Source: Pseudomonas extremaustralis
GTDB taxonomy: Bacteria > Pseudomonadota > Gammaproteobacteria > Pseudomonadales > Pseudomonadaceae
Assembly: GCF_900102035.1 (NCBI RefSeq)
Contig: NZ_LT629689.1
Span: forward strand, 3,332,001 to 3,396,000
Direction of reading: 5' to 3'
Length of the DNA stretch: 64,000 nt
The position numbers and the translations under genes were made by a program. The notes beneath the pieces were generated by a model. That model did no database searches. It was not told the DNA's origin and was given only the letters and a program-made list of their open reading frames with translations. Shown here piece after piece: positions 26,169 to 41,471 of this stretch (position 1 is the stretch's first letter; the number at the start of each line of letters is the position of its first letter).

Positions 26169-26366
26169 TCAGGCCATCGGTACGGGTGGTGGATCGTCCG
26201 GAAGGGTCGGTTCGCCAGGTTCGGTCGGTTCCGGAAAATCGGGATCGGGTTGACCGGGGATACCGCCCGCATAGGCAGGGTCAGCCATCAGGGACCAAGC
26301 CAGAACACCAATCTGATTGGGTTCAAGTCGGGCGAGTTCGGCACTGATTCGCGGGTCGATCTTCAT
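26169..26366 (-). CDS. Small hypothetical protein with Pro-rich acidic tail
   Basis: A 65-residue protein starting MKIDPRISAELARLEPNQ, with a predicted helix and a hydrophobic segment IGVLAWSLMADPAYAGG, then a tail of alternating Pro, Asp and Glu (PDPDFPEPTEPGEP, LPDDPPPVP). The ATG at 26366 has GAGGA eight bases before it. Similar short proteins with PxEP tails seem common in Pseudomonas, but no function is known. The tail is probably disordered. It is convergent with aotP and upstream of dcd on no shared transcript that I can show. Confidence 0.65.
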   Translation of the reverse strand: MKIDPRISAELARLEPNQIGVLAWSLMADPAYAGGIPGQPDPDFPEPTEPGEPTLPDDPPPVPMA

Positions 26367-26473
26367 AAGGTAATCCTCAAGCGTGGCTCGGTACGTTTTG
26401 CACGTACCGAGGCAGTACACCCAATAGAGTCCCTTTCCGCAGACTAATTCCCTTTACGCGTAGGACGTTTCGA

Positions 26474-27040
26474 TCAAGCGCGTGGCAAGGTGACGCCGCG
26501 CTGCCCCTGATACTTGCCGCCACGGTCTTTGTAGGACACTTCACAGGCTTCATCGGACTGCAGGAACAGCATCTGCGCCACGCCTTCGTTGGCGTAGATC
26601 TTTGCCGGCAGGGTGGTGGTGTTGGAGAACTCCAGAGTCACGTGGCCTTCCCACTCGGGCTCCAGCGGCGTCACGTTGACGATAATGCCGCAGCGCGCGT
26701 AAGTGCTTTTACCCAGGCAGATGGTCAGCACGTCGCGAGGAATACGGAAGAATTCCACGGTGCGCGCCAGGGCGAAGGAGTTAGGCGGGATGATGCACAC
26801 ATCGCTCTTTACGTCGACGAAGCTCTTTTCGTCGAAGTTTTTCGGATCGACGGTCGCCGAATTGATGTTGGTGAACACCTTGAATTCATCGGCACAACGC
26901 ACGTCATAGCCATAGCTGGAAACACCATAGGAAATCACGCGGTCGTCGCCTTCACCCCGGATCTGGCGCTCTACGAACGGTTCGATCATGCCGTGCTCTA
27001 GCGCCATGCGGCGAATCCACTTGTCCGATTTGATGCTCAT
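26474..27040 (-). CDS. dcd: dCTP deaminase
   Basis: A 188-residue trimeric enzyme that deaminates dCTP to dUTP, supplying dUMP for thymidylate synthesis. Family motifs are [28 protein letters not shown], the catalytic-site stretch [26 protein letters not shown] with its conserved glutamate, and GKYQGQRG near the C terminus. Full length. The cold-shock gene lies divergently upstream. Confidence 0.97.
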   Translation of the reverse strand: MSIKSDKWIRRMALEHGMIEPFVERQIRGEGDDRVISYGVSSYGYDVRCADEFKVFTNINSATVDPKNFDEKSFVDVKSDVCIIPPNSFALARTVEFFRIPRDVLTICLGKSTYARCGIIVNVTPLEPEWEGHVTLEFSNTTTLPAKIYANEGVAQMLFLQSDEACEVSYKDRGGKYQGQRGVTLPRA

Positions 27041-27428
27041 GGCGGGTGTCCTGAATAGCGAGGTGGAAAAATTCTGTTGGGCATCTTACCGGGGCAGGCG
27101 GTGGGGTTCAAAGGGCGCGGGGGTTTTCTTGACGAATGCGCCGGCCACATAAGCCGCAGCCAGCGGGGCCGGGGGCGTTTTCACGATGCGTGGGGGCGGT
27201 AAATACCACCGCCAGTCACGAAAATAGAGAAACCTTCGGAAATACCATTGGCACGTCTCGGAAAAAGGGTTAAGGTGGCGCCACTGTGCTGCTTGTGTCA
27301 CTGAGAATCTCTACACGATATGTTGAATTTCGATCCAACCATCTCCAAGAATTTTTCCTGCTCTTTGCACTCAGTCTCGGCCAGGGCTTTTCCTGAGTCG
27401 CAGTTAACTTTGTCCAAGGAGATACACC
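27041..27428. other. Intergenic region between dcd and the cold-shock gene
   Basis: About 388 bases with no convincing gene. It holds the dcd promoter side on the left, a hairpin GGCGGTA/TACCACCGCC at about 27194-27213, the likely csp promoter near 27248-27276 and a long leader of about 145 nucleotides ending in AAGGAGATACACC before the ATG. Long leaders are typical of cold-shock mRNAs. A 71-codon frame on the minus strand (27086-27301) lacks support. Confidence 0.6.
27248..27276 (+). promoter_or_regulatory. Candidate promoter of the cold-shock gene
   Basis: TTGGCA and TAAGGT are spaced by 17 bases, a fair sigma-70 promoter, giving a predicted 5' leader of about 145 nucleotides. Judged by eye only. 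Confidence 0.4.
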
Positions 27429-27638
27429 ATGTCTAATCGCCAAACTGGTACCGTTAAGTGGTTCAACGATGAAAAAGGCTTCGGCTTCATCACTCCACAA
27501 TCCGGTGACGACCTGTTCGTTCACTTCAAAGCTATCCAATCCGACGGCTTCAAAAGCCTGAAAGAAGGCCAACAGGTTTCTTTCATCGCTACCCGCGGTC
27601 AGAAAGGCATGCAAGCTGAAGAAGTTCAAGTTATCTAA
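27429..27638 (+). CDS. Cold-shock domain protein (CspA family)
   Basis: A 69-residue single cold-shock domain protein. The RNP1 and RNP2 RNA-binding motifs are present as KGFGFITP and DLFVHF, and the start is [12 protein letters not shown]. Such proteins melt mRNA structure and can be cold-induced or constitutive (CapA/CapB in P. fragi, CspA in P. aeruginosa); which one this is cannot be told from sequence. Excellent ribosome site AAGGAGA. Followed by its own terminator, hence monocistronic. Confidence 0.96.
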   Translation: MSNRQTGTVKWFNDEKGFGFITPQSGDDLFVHFKAIQSDGFKSLKEGQQVSFIATRGQKGMQAEEVQVI

Positions 27639-27660
27639 CTTGTACTGACCCAGTCGAAAG

Positions 27661-27690
27661 AACCCCGCCCTTAAAAGCGGGGTTTTTTTA
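27661..27690 (+). terminator. Rho-independent terminator of the cold-shock gene
   Basis: AACCCCGC, a short loop CCTTAAAA and GCGGGGTT followed by TTTTT, 20 bases after the stop codon. Confidence 0.93.
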
Positions 27691-27738
27691 TGCCTTGGAT
27701 TTGAGCATTCCTTTGAATGCCCCGCCGTGTAGCCACGC

Positions 27739-27801
27739 AGGCACGGCTTGCCGGTGATGGCGACGTTATGATCGCTATCGCCGGCAAGCCGGGCTCCTAC
27801 A
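27739..27801. repeat. Inverted repeat, type C (REP-like)
   Basis: GCTTGCCGGTGATGGCGA and, inverted, TCGCTATCGCCGGCAAGC flank a short centre; the right end continues GGGCTCCTACAG like the ends of the type A repeats. It lies between the convergent cold-shock gene and rpoS. Confidence 0.82.
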
Positions 27802-27821
27802 GTGGGTGTACGGGCACACAG

Positions 27822-27858
27822 CAAAACGCCCGATGCATTCCCATGCACCGGGCGTTTG
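27822..27858 (-). terminator. Probable rpoS terminator
   Basis: On the minus strand, AACGCCCGGTGCA, a short loop and TGCATCGGGCGTT are followed by TTGC. Stem of about 13 base pairs with one bulge and a short U-tract, 22 bases after the rpoS stop. Confidence 0.75.
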
Positions 27859-27879
27859 TCGTGGCGGCCTTATCAATCG

Positions 27880-28884
27880 TTACTGAAACAACGACTCACT
27901 CGACAAGCCATTCTTCTCCAGGATCTCACGCAAGCGCTTGAGCCCCTCGACCTGGATCTGCCGCCCCCGCTCACGGGTCAAGCCGATCTCCAGACCTACG
28001 TCTTCCAGGGTGCTGCTCTCATGGCCGCGTAGACCGAAGCGGCGAATGACCACCTCACGCTGCTTGTCCGTGAGCTCTGACAGCCACTGATCAATGCTCT
28101 GGGAAAGGTCATCGTCCTGCAACAACTCACAGGGATCGGTGGGACGATCATCGGTCAGGGTGTCCAGCAGGGTCTTGTCCGAATCCGGCCCCAGCGAGAC
28201 GTCGACCGAAGACACCCGCTCGTTGAGACCCAGCATGCGCTTGACCTCCCCTACCGGTTTTTCCAGCAGGTTGGCGATTTCTTCAGGCGAAGGCTCATGA
28301 TCGAGTTTCTGAGTGAGCTCACGCGCTGCCCGCAGGTAGACGTTGAGTTCCTTGACCACATGGATCGGCAACCGGATCGTGCGGGTCTGATTCATGATCG
28401 CCCGTTCGATGGTCTGGCGAATCCACCAGGTGGCATAGGTCGAAAAGCGGAAGCCCCGCTCTGGATCGAACTTCTCCACGGCCCGGATCAAGCCCAGGTT
28501 GCCCTCCTCGATCAGGTCCAGCAACGATAGCCCACGATTGACGTAGCGTCGGGCGATTTTCACCACCAGTCGCAGGTTGCTTTCAATCATGCGCTTGCGC
28601 CCAGCAGGATCGCCCTTTTGCGACAAGCGCGCAAAATGGACTTCTTCTTCAGGCGTCAGCAGAGGAGAAAAACCGATTTCATTGAGATACAGCTGGGTCG
28701 CATCGAGCGCCCGCGTGTAATCAATGTATTTGTGTTGCTTTAACGCAGTGGAGTTCTTGGATTTGGTGCGAACTGAAGGTACAGCAGATCCCTCATTCGA
28801 CATCGAATCCATAGCGATGCCGGTCTCCATCAGGAGAACCTCATCGTCGATGTCAAACTCCGGCGCTTCTTTACTGAGAGCCAT
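27880..28884 (-). CDS. rpoS: Stationary-phase sigma factor RpoS
   Basis: A 334-residue sigma-70-family factor. Region 1.2-2.1 starts [17 protein letters not shown], region 2.3/2.4 contains [19 protein letters not shown], region 3 [18 protein letters not shown], and region 4 [18 protein letters not shown] for -35 binding. The variable acidic N terminus ([10 protein letters not shown]) is typical of Pseudomonas RpoS. It governs stationary-phase and stress genes. It follows nlpD by about 105 bases; in pseudomonads a main rpoS promoter lies within nlpD. Its usual downstream neighbours rsmZ and fdxA are absent here. Confidence 0.97.
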   Translation of the reverse strand: MALSKEAPEFDIDDEVLLMETGIAMDSMSNEGSAVPSVRTKSKNSTALKQHKYIDYTRALDATQLYLNEIGFSPLLTPEEEVHFARLSQKGDPAGRKRMIESNLRLVVKIARRYVNRGLSLLDLIEEGNLGLIRAVEKFDPERGFRFSTYATWWIRQTIERAIMNQTRTIRLPIHVVKELNVYLRAARELTQKLDHEPSPEEIANLLEKPVGEVKRMLGLNERVSSVDVSLGPDSDKTLLDTLTDDRPTDPCELLQDDDLSQSIDQWLSELTDKQREVVIRRFGLRGHESSTLEDVGLEIGLTRERGRQIQVEGLKRLREILEKNGLSSESLFQ

Positions 28885-28989
28885 TGTTATAGTCCTTTGG
28901 TGAGTTCGACCTCAAGCTCAAGCGACGCCTTTATCCTTGGCAACGCTGGAGCCTGTTCCTTCTACGTGAGGGAACAGGCTGGCAACACA

Positions 28990-29826
28990 TCAACGACGGG
29001 GTAGGAATTGCAGCGGATCTACAGGCTTCCCTTGGCGGCGAATCTCAAAGTGCAGTTTCACCCGGTCTGTACCAGTTGACCCCATTTCGGCAATTGTCTG
29101 TCCGACCTTGACCTGCTGCCCCTCCCGAACCAACAGCCTACGGTTGTGGCCGTAAGCACTGACGTAGGTATCGCTGTGTTTGATGATGACCAGCTCGCCG
29201 TAGCCCCGTAATCCACTCCCGGCGTATACCACTGTCCCATCAGACGCAGCTAAAACAGGCTGTCCCAAATCCCCGGCGATATCAATGCCTTTATTCAAAC
29301 TACCGTTTGAAGAGAATTTTCCAATCAATACGCCGTTCGAAGGCCATCCCCAACCGGTCGGTGCAGGCCCTGCGGGGGGCAGCGGCGCGGGGGCGGGCTT
29401 GCTCGCAGTGGTGGGCGCGGCGGTGCCCGCAGGCCGCGTAATGATGGTGGTTTTGCTTGAAGAGGATGGGGAAGAACCGCTGTTTGTCACAACTGTCGTA
29501 GACGTTGAACCGGTACGCCCATCGAAGCGAATCGTCTGACCCGGATGTATGGTGTACGGCACAGGAATATTGTTTCGAGCTGCAAGTGCCTTGTAGTCCC
29601 AACCGTAACGGAAGGCGATCGAGAACAGCGTATCGCCCTTGCGCACCACATATTGCCCGGTGGTCACCGTCGGCTTTTGCGGCGCGGCATTGTTACGGTC
29701 AACGACCCGCGCGCCGCCGGATGGCGTGCTCGAACAGGCCGCCAATAAGGAACTCAAGACAAGGCCAAGCACCAGTCGCTGAAAGCTTGTTTTACTCATA
29801 CGCTGCGCAAGACCTGTGAGACTCAC
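28990..29826 (-). CDS. nlpD: NlpD-like lipoprotein, LysM plus degenerate LytM domain
   Basis: A 278-residue lipoprotein (lipobox SLLAAC). A LysM domain (QYVVRKGDTLFSIAFRYGWDYKALA) binds peptidoglycan, a Ser/Thr/Pro-rich linker follows, and the C-terminal M23/LytM domain has lost zinc ligands: KGIDIAG replaces HxGID and KLHFEIR replaces HLHFE. As in E. coli NlpD, it is therefore probably an amidase activator in cell division rather than an enzyme. I choose the GTG at 29826, since GGGAG is six bases upstream, while the ATG nine codons later has no ribosome site. Confidence 0.92.
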   Translation of the reverse strand: MSLTGLAQRMSKTSFQRLVLGLVLSSLLAACSSTPSGGARVVDRNNAAPQKPTVTTGQYVVRKGDTLFSIAFRYGWDYKALAARNNIPVPYTIHPGQTIRFDGRTGSTSTTVVTNSGSSPSSSSKTTIITRPAGTAAPTTASKPAPAPLPPAGPAPTGWGWPSNGVLIGKFSSNGSLNKGIDIAGDLGQPVLAASDGTVVYAGSGLRGYGELVIIKHSDTYVSAYGHNRRLLVREGQQVKVGQTIAEMGSTGTDRVKLHFEIRRQGKPVDPLQFLPRR

Positions 29827-30034
29827 CCGCCGCTCCCTTTGTGGTGGCTGAACATGAACGCCTGTACCAGGCTTGAAATATGTCGCAAGTATAACTGGGC
29901 ATTGGCTTTTTACCGGCACACGACCGAAACGAAACATTCATCGTGATGAATACCATCGCCAAGTATGTTGAATCGATAGACCCAGCCGTAAGACATGTCC
30001 TAATCAACAGAATTCACTGCCAGTAAGGAAATGC

Positions 30035-31448
<1,414 letters not shown>

Positions 31449-31461
<13 letters not shown>

Positions 31462-32507
31462 GGGTTGTCCGTCTGCCCCACCGGCACCAGATCAACAAGC
31501 TCGCGCACCAAGACAGTGGCGAAGCATCCGGCCGGCAGGACGAATTCCAATTGCAGAATGTCCAGCGACGGATAATGCCACGTCAAACCGCCAATGGGCA
31601 GTCGCAGAATGCGACGCTCCTGGCTCATACCGGCATTCACCAGCCAATCGCGCAGGTCAGCTTCACCGGCGGCAACCGCCTGTTCCAAGGCGAAGGTCGC
31701 TCCGGCAGCCGGCGAATCGCCCTCGCCCCACTGCGGCCCGGTCGGATGCAGGTCCAGAATCGCCAGGCGTGGGTCGCTGCACTCGGCTTCGCCGGCCGGG
31801 AAAAAACTGCGACTGTCGGTAAATGCCAGCAGGTCGCCGACCTGCGCACGCTGCCAGGAACCGTCGGCGACGCGTGCCGCCAGCACTTTGTTGAACAGGT
31901 AGCTGCGAGCGGTGGACAGCAGGCGCGAACGCACATTGCGCTGTTCCGGCAAGGCCTTGCGGGCGGCCCATTCGCGGGCGTCGGTGAGATTGCCGCCGTT
32001 GTGGCCGAAACGCTGGGCGCCGAAGTAGTTCGGAATGCCGTGCTGTGCGATCAGTTGCAGGCGCGCGTCGATGGCGGCGGTGTCACCCACCAGTTGAGTC
32101 AGGCGCAGGGTAAAGCCGTTGGCCGAATGTGCACCCCGTTGCAGCTTGCGCTTGTGGCGGGCGGTCTTGAGGATTTTGAGGGCGTCGTTTTCCGCAGCGC
32201 TCATGTCCGGATCGGCCTTGCCCGGCAGTTGCACGCTGAACCACTGGCGGGTCAACGCCTGGCGATCCTTGAGCCCCGCATAGCTGACAGTACGCAACGG
32301 CACGCCAGCCGCCTTGGCGATCCGACGCGCCGCTTCTTCGGTGTTGAGACCACGCTTCTCCACCCACAACCACAGGTGCTCACCCTCGCCGGTCAGCGGG
32401 ATATCCAGCACTTCGTCAACCTGGAAGTCTTCGGCCGTGGCCTTCAGTACCGCGCTGCCCAGGGCCTCGCCGTAGGCCCGTGGGCCCAGCTGTTGCAGGT
32501 CGTTCAT
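31449..32507 (-). CDS. truD: tRNA pseudouridine(13) synthase TruD
   Basis: A 352-residue pseudouridine synthase that modifies U13 in tRNA-Glu. The active site aspartate is in [32 protein letters not shown] is the second family signature, and the inserted TRUD domain lies between. The start overlaps the ispF stop by four bases, and the end overlaps surE by 13 bases. Complete. Confidence 0.96.
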
Positions 32508-32977
32508 GCGCGCAGCAACAAGGCGACGGAGTGCACCGCGATGCCCTCTTCGCGACCGGTAAACCCGAGCTTTTCGGTGGTGGTGGCTTTCACGTTGACT
32601 TGATCCAGTTCAATTTGCAGGTCTGCGGCAATCAGCGCCCGCATCGATTCGATATGGGGGGCCATTTTCGGCGCCTGGGCCACGATAGTGTTGTCGACAT
32701 TACCGACCTTCCAGCCCTTGGCATGGATCAGGCCGACCACATGGCGCAGCAGGACGCGGCTGTCGGCCCCCTTGAAGGTGGGGTCGGTGTCAGGAAAGTG
32801 CTTGCCGATATCGCCCAACGCGGCCGCGCCGAGCAAGGCATCGCTCAAGGCGTGCAACAGCACGTCGCCATCGGAATGAGCCAGCAACCCATGGTGGTGC
32901 GCAATACGCACGCCGCCCAGGGTGATGAAATCGCCTTCGGCAAAACGGTGCACATCGTAGCCGTGACCAATACGCAT
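32504..32977 (-). CDS. ispF: 2-C-methyl-D-erythritol 2,4-cyclodiphosphate synthase
   Basis: A 157-residue trimeric enzyme of the MEP isoprenoid pathway. Zinc and substrate motifs [28 protein letters not shown] and the C-terminal [19 protein letters not shown] are all present. Unusually for gammaproteobacteria ispD is not adjacent but about 3.6 kb upstream, with fghA, adhC and a LysR gene between. The ATG touches the U-tract of the terminator behind fghA, so its ribosome site is within that hairpin. Confidence 0.97.
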   Translation of the reverse strand: MRIGHGYDVHRFAEGDFITLGGVRIAHHHGLLAHSDGDVLLHALSDALLGAAALGDIGKHFPDTDPTFKGADSRVLLRHVVGLIHAKGWKVGNVDNTIVAQAPKMAPHIESMRALIAADLQIELDQVNVKATTTEKLGFTGREEGIAVHSVALLLRA

Positions 32978-33009
32978 AAAAAAACGCCCCGATTTAATTC
33001 AGGGCGTGA
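32978..33009 (-). terminator. Terminator after fghA abutting the ispF start codon
   Basis: On the minus strand ACGCCCTGAATTAAATC GGGGCGT is followed by a run of seven T and then directly by the ispF ATG. A TAGAAT box lies just upstream on the same strand (33009-33014) and could start a transcript at the hairpin itself, so the hairpin may serve both as fghA terminator and as 5' leader of ispF. Confidence 0.8.
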
Positions 33010-33031
33010 TTCTACCTACTTTTGCCTCACA

Positions 33032-33877
33032 TTAACCGAGCAAAGCACGGCCATGGTGTCGCAAATGGTCTTCGATGAAACTGGCGATAAAGAAGTAGCT
33101 GTGGTCGTAGCCGGGCTGCAGGCGCAGTTCCAGCGGATGGTTCGCCGCCTTGGCCGCTTGCTGCAAGGCTTCTGGCTTGAGCTGCACGGCAAGGAAGTCG
33201 TCGCGGTCGCCCTGGTCCACCAGCAAAGGCAGCTTTTGCGAAGCTTCGCTGATCAGTACGCAGGCATCCCACTCGCGCCACTTCGCGCGCTCTTCGCCCA
33301 GGTAGCGGGAAAAGGCTTTCTGGCCCCATGGGCAATCCATCGGATTGTTGATCGGCGAAAACGCCGACACTGACAGGTAACGCCCCGGGTTGCGTAATGC
33401 ACACACCAGCGCACCATGCCCCCCCATCGAGTGACCGCTGATGCCGCGTTTATCCGAAGCCGGGAAATGCGCCTCGACCAGTGCCGGCAATTCCTGCACC
33501 ACGTAGTCATGCATCCGATAGTGCTTGGCCCAGGGTTCCTGGGTGGCATTCAGATAGAAACCGGCCCCCAGACCGAAATCCCAGGCGTTATCGGGATCAC
33601 CGGGCACGCCTGGACCACGCGGGCTGGTGTCCGGCGCAACGATGATCAGCCCCAGCTCGGCGGCCATGCGCTGAGCGCCGGCTTTCTGCATGAAGTTTTC
33701 ATCGGTGCAGGTCAACCCGGACAACCAGTACACCACCGGCAACTTGCCGCCCTGCTCCGCTTGCGGCGGCAGGTAGACGGCGAAGGTCATGTCGCAATCC
33801 AGCACATCGGAGTAGTGCTTATAGCGTTTATGCCAGCCACCGAAGCTTTTCTGGCACGACAGGTTTTCCAGACTCAT
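33032..33877 (-). CDS. fghA: S-formylglutathione hydrolase
   Basis: A 281-residue alpha/beta hydrolase (esterase D family) that cleaves S-formylglutathione to formate and glutathione, second step of glutathione-dependent formaldehyde detoxification. Nucleophile elbow [14 protein letters not shown]-terminal [26 protein letters not shown] and the C-terminal His in [15 protein letters not shown] fit the family. It lies eight bases after adhC on the same strand, so they form an operon. Ends at a clear terminator. Confidence 0.96.
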   Translation of the reverse strand: MSLENLSCQKSFGGWHKRYKHYSDVLDCDMTFAVYLPPQAEQGGKLPVVYWLSGLTCTDENFMQKAGAQRMAAELGLIIVAPDTSPRGPGVPGDPDNAWDFGLGAGFYLNATQEPWAKHYRMHDYVVQELPALVEAHFPASDKRGISGHSMGGHGALVCALRNPGRYLSVSAFSPINNPMDCPWGQKAFSRYLGEERAKWREWDACVLISEASQKLPLLVDQGDRDDFLAVQLKPEALQQAAKAANHPLELRLQPGYDHSYFFIASFIEDHLRHHGRALLG

Positions 33878-33885
33878 GGCCGACC

Positions 33886-35082
<1,197 letters not shown>

Positions 35083-35107
35083 TTATTGCTGTACAGGGAT
35101 AATTGCC

Positions 35108-36010
35108 ATGCTGGAAAACCGCTGGGAAGGCATCGATGAGTTTGTGGCCGTCGCTGAATGCAGCCAATTCACGGCAGCGGCGGAACGCCTTGGGGTGTCT
35201 TCGTCCCATATCAGCCGGCAAGTGGCACGCCTGGAAGAGCGCTTGCAAACGCGCTTGCTGTATCGCAGCACGCGCAAAGTGACCCTCACCGAAGCGGGTC
35301 AGACCTTTCTGCAACATTGCCAGCGTTTGCAGGACGGTCGTGAAGAAGCCCTGCGCGCGGTGGGTGACCTGGCCAGTGAACCCAAGGGCATGTTGCGCAT
35401 GACCTGCGCGGTGGCGTATGGCGAGCGCTTTATCGTGCCGCTGGTGACACGGTTCATGGGGCTTTATCCGCAACTGCGGGTGGATATCGAGCTGAGCAAT
35501 CGTCAACTGGATCTGGTGCATGAAGGCCTCGACCTGGCGATTCGCCTGGGGCGCCTGCAAGACTCTCGCATGGTCGCCAGCCGCCTGGCGCCGAGGCGCA
35601 TGTACCTGTGCGCGTCGCCCTCCTACCTGGCGCGGTATGGTCGTCCCCATAGCTTGTCGGAATTGAGCCGGCATAACTGCCTGATCGGTAGCTCGGACAT
35701 CTGGCAGTTGGACCAGGACGGACGAGAATTTTCCCAGCGCGTGCAGGGCAACTGGCGCTGCAACAGTGGGCAGGCGGTGTTAGACGCGGCGTTGCAAGGG
35801 GTGGGGTTGTGCCAGTTGCCAGACTATTACGTGCTCGAGCACTTGCACAGCGGCGCACTGGTGTCGTTGTTGGAGGCGCATCAGCCGCCCAATACGGCGG
35901 TGTGGGCACTGTATCCGCAGCAGCGGCATTTGTCGCCGAAGGTCAGGAAGCTGGTGGATTACCTAAAGGCAGGGTTAGCCGAACGACCCGAGTACGGTGC
36001 TGAGCATTGA
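35108..36010 (+). CDS. LysR-family regulator, probable regulator of adhC-fghA
   Basis: A 300-residue LysR-type activator/repressor. The helix-turn-helix spans about residues 8-50 (FVAVAECSQFTAAAERLGVSS, ISRQVARLEERL). The effector domain runs from GMLRMTCAVAYGERF onward. It is divergent from adhC across about 110 bases, an arrangement usual for LysR control of the neighbouring detoxification pair; this is inference. The start follows GGGATAATTGCC with a modest ribosome site. Ends nine bases before a type A REP unit. Confidence 0.92.
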   Translation: MLENRWEGIDEFVAVAECSQFTAAAERLGVSSSHISRQVARLEERLQTRLLYRSTRKVTLTEAGQTFLQHCQRLQDGREEALRAVGDLASEPKGMLRMTCAVAYGERFIVPLVTRFMGLYPQLRVDIELSNRQLDLVHEGLDLAIRLGRLQDSRMVASRLAPRRMYLCASPSYLARYGRPHSLSELSRHNCLIGSSDIWQLDQDGREFSQRVQGNWRCNSGQAVLDAALQGVGLCQLPDYYVLEHLHSGALVSLLEAHQPPNTAVWALYPQQRHLSPKVRKLVDYLKAGLAERPEYGAEH

Positions 36011-36019
36011 TGGCTTTTG

Positions 36020-36119
36020 TGCAGGAGCGAGCTTGCTCGCGAAAAACCTGAGAGCGCCGCTTCAATCCAGATTGTCCGCGTTATCGTTGACGTTTTCCGC
36101 GAGCAAGCTCGCTCCTACA
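36020..36119. repeat. Paired inverted REP sequences, type A, overlapping the ispD stop
   Basis: A 100-base unit with ends TGCAGGAGCGAGCTTGC and GCAAGCTCGCTCCTACA. It fills the space between the convergent LysR gene and ispD; the TGTAG at its right end contributes the TAG stop codon of ispD. Confidence 0.92.
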
Positions 36120-36822
36120 ACCGGTTGGCCCAACGTAGTCGCAGCCATTCCAGGTCCTCGGGCCGGGTCACCTTGATATTGTCCGAGCGCCCCTCGATCA
36201 GTCGCGGCGACTGACCGGACCACTCCATGGCCGACGCCTCGTCGGTAACAACCGCATCGGCCACAAGACTGTCGGCCAGCGCACGGTGCAGCGCCCCCAG
36301 TCGGAACATCTGCGGTGTGTAGGCTTGCCAGATCAGGCTGCGGTCGACGGTCTCGATGACGCGACCATGCTTGTCCACCCGTTTGAGCGTGTCGCGGGCC
36401 GGCACGGCCAGCAGGCCACCCACTGGATCGTCCGCGAGCTCGGCCAGCAGTTTGTCGAGATCTTCACGGCTCAGGTTGGGCCGCGCAGCATCGTGCACCA
36501 AGACCCAATCATCATCGCTGGCGCCCAAGGCATTGAGGTGCAGCAAGGCATTGAGCACCGACCCTGAACGCTCGGAACCACCATCCGCACGCTGGATACG
36601 CGGGTCAGCGGCACACGCCAGGCTGGGCCAATAAGGGTCATCAACAGCAAGACTGACCACCAGCCCCTTGAGCGAGGGGTGGTCGAGAAAACAGCCAAGG
36701 CTGTGTTCGAGAATAGTGCGCCCGCCCAGTTGCAAATATTGTTTGGGACGGTCCGCAGCCATACGGGCACCGACGCCCGCGGCAGGAATCACGGCCCAGA
36801 AGGCCGGCAAACGCTTGCTCAT
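36115..36822 (-). CDS. ispD: 2-C-methyl-D-erythritol 4-phosphate cytidylyltransferase
   Basis: A 235-residue MEP-pathway enzyme that makes CDP-methylerythritol. CTP-binding loop IPAAGVGARMAADRPKQYL, the mid signature VLVHDAARPNL and the C-terminal VTDEASAMEW are present. Its ATG overlaps the ftsB stop by four bases. The last codons run into a REP unit, which supplies the TAG stop, so the natural C terminus may have been replaced by the repeat insertion. Confidence 0.96.
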   Translation of the reverse strand: MSKRLPAFWAVIPAAGVGARMAADRPKQYLQLGGRTILEHSLGCFLDHPSLKGLVVSLAVDDPYWPSLACAADPRIQRADGGSERSGSVLNALLHLNALGASDDDWVLVHDAARPNLSREDLDKLLAELADDPVGGLLAVPARDTLKRVDKHGRVIETVDRSLIWQAYTPQMFRLGALHRALADSLVADAVVTDEASAMEWSGQSPRLIEGRSDNIKVTRPEDLEWLRLRWANRL

Positions 36823-37097
36823 TGGGCCAACTGGTAGAGGGTTTCACCCTCCTTGACCATGCCCAACTCATGACGAGCCCGCTCTTCAACGGTCTCGGTA
36901 CCTTTTTTCAGCTCAAGCACCTCGGCATCGAGGACGCGGTTGCGCTCCAGCAGGCGTTCGTTTTCGGCGTGCTGGTCGGCAATTTGCTGAGTCAGGTCTT
37001 TTACCTGCGCAAAGCTGCCGTTACCCACCCATAGGCGGTACTGCAGGCCAGCCAGCAACAAGAGCAAGACGAGGAACAACCAATTGGGACTGCGCAT
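36819..37097 (-). CDS. ftsB: Cell-division protein FtsB
   Basis: A 92-residue bitopic division protein. A single transmembrane helix (NWLFLVLLLLLAGLQYRLWVG) is followed by a periplasmic leucine-zipper coiled coil (VKDLTQQIADQHAENERLLERN) and the conserved ERARHELGMVKEGE segment that pairs with FtsL and FtsQ. The ATG at 37097 gives the family start MRSPNWLF. Downstream of eno and overlapping ispD, the classic gammaproteobacterial order. Confidence 0.95.
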   Translation of the reverse strand: MRSPNWLFLVLLLLLAGLQYRLWVGNGSFAQVKDLTQQIADQHAENERLLERNRVLDAEVLELKKGTETVEERARHELGMVKEGETLYQLAQ

Positions 37098-37268
37098 CGA
37101 ATATCGGGTATCCAGTGAAAAAAGACAGCCATGCAAAACTTTTAAAGCAACTGATAGCACGAAGCCTGGAAAAACCAGGCTTGTACTTGATCGCCATCAG
37201 ATTAGCGTCGAATTTCACACTCTCGTGATTTTTCCGACGCAATCCGCCGACTTTTTACCACTTACTGA

Positions 37269-38681
<1,413 letters not shown>

Positions 38682-38715
38682 TAAAACGTGGGAAATTCTA
38701 CCGGAGAAACGCCGC

Positions 38716-41219
<2,504 letters not shown>

Positions 41220-41471
41220 TTAAAGCGGTCCGAGCCGCCGGGGAAAGCGAAGAGAGGCCGAAGCCCCCGATCACCTGCATTAATCACAGTGCACCTTTCA
41301 AAAAAACCGCCGCGTTGTGACAGACCAGCAATGAAGCACCGGTACGTTGATCGCTACACATTTTTTGGAATCGCCCAGCAAAGACTGCTTGGTAATCGGC
41401 AACTGCTGCGATTCAGGCGAATCCACAGAAGTTGTATCAAGAAGGGAGCGTAGTCTACCGGAAAGGCGCTA

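Noticed and set aside
27248..27270. Sigma-54 promoter before the cold-shock gene (TGGCAC)
   Set aside because: The matching -12 TTGC element is missing; a sigma-70 reading fits better.
27086..27301. 71-codon minus-strand frame between dcd and the cold-shock gene
   Set aside because: Overlaps the likely csp promoter, has no ribosome site and no similarity that I recognise.
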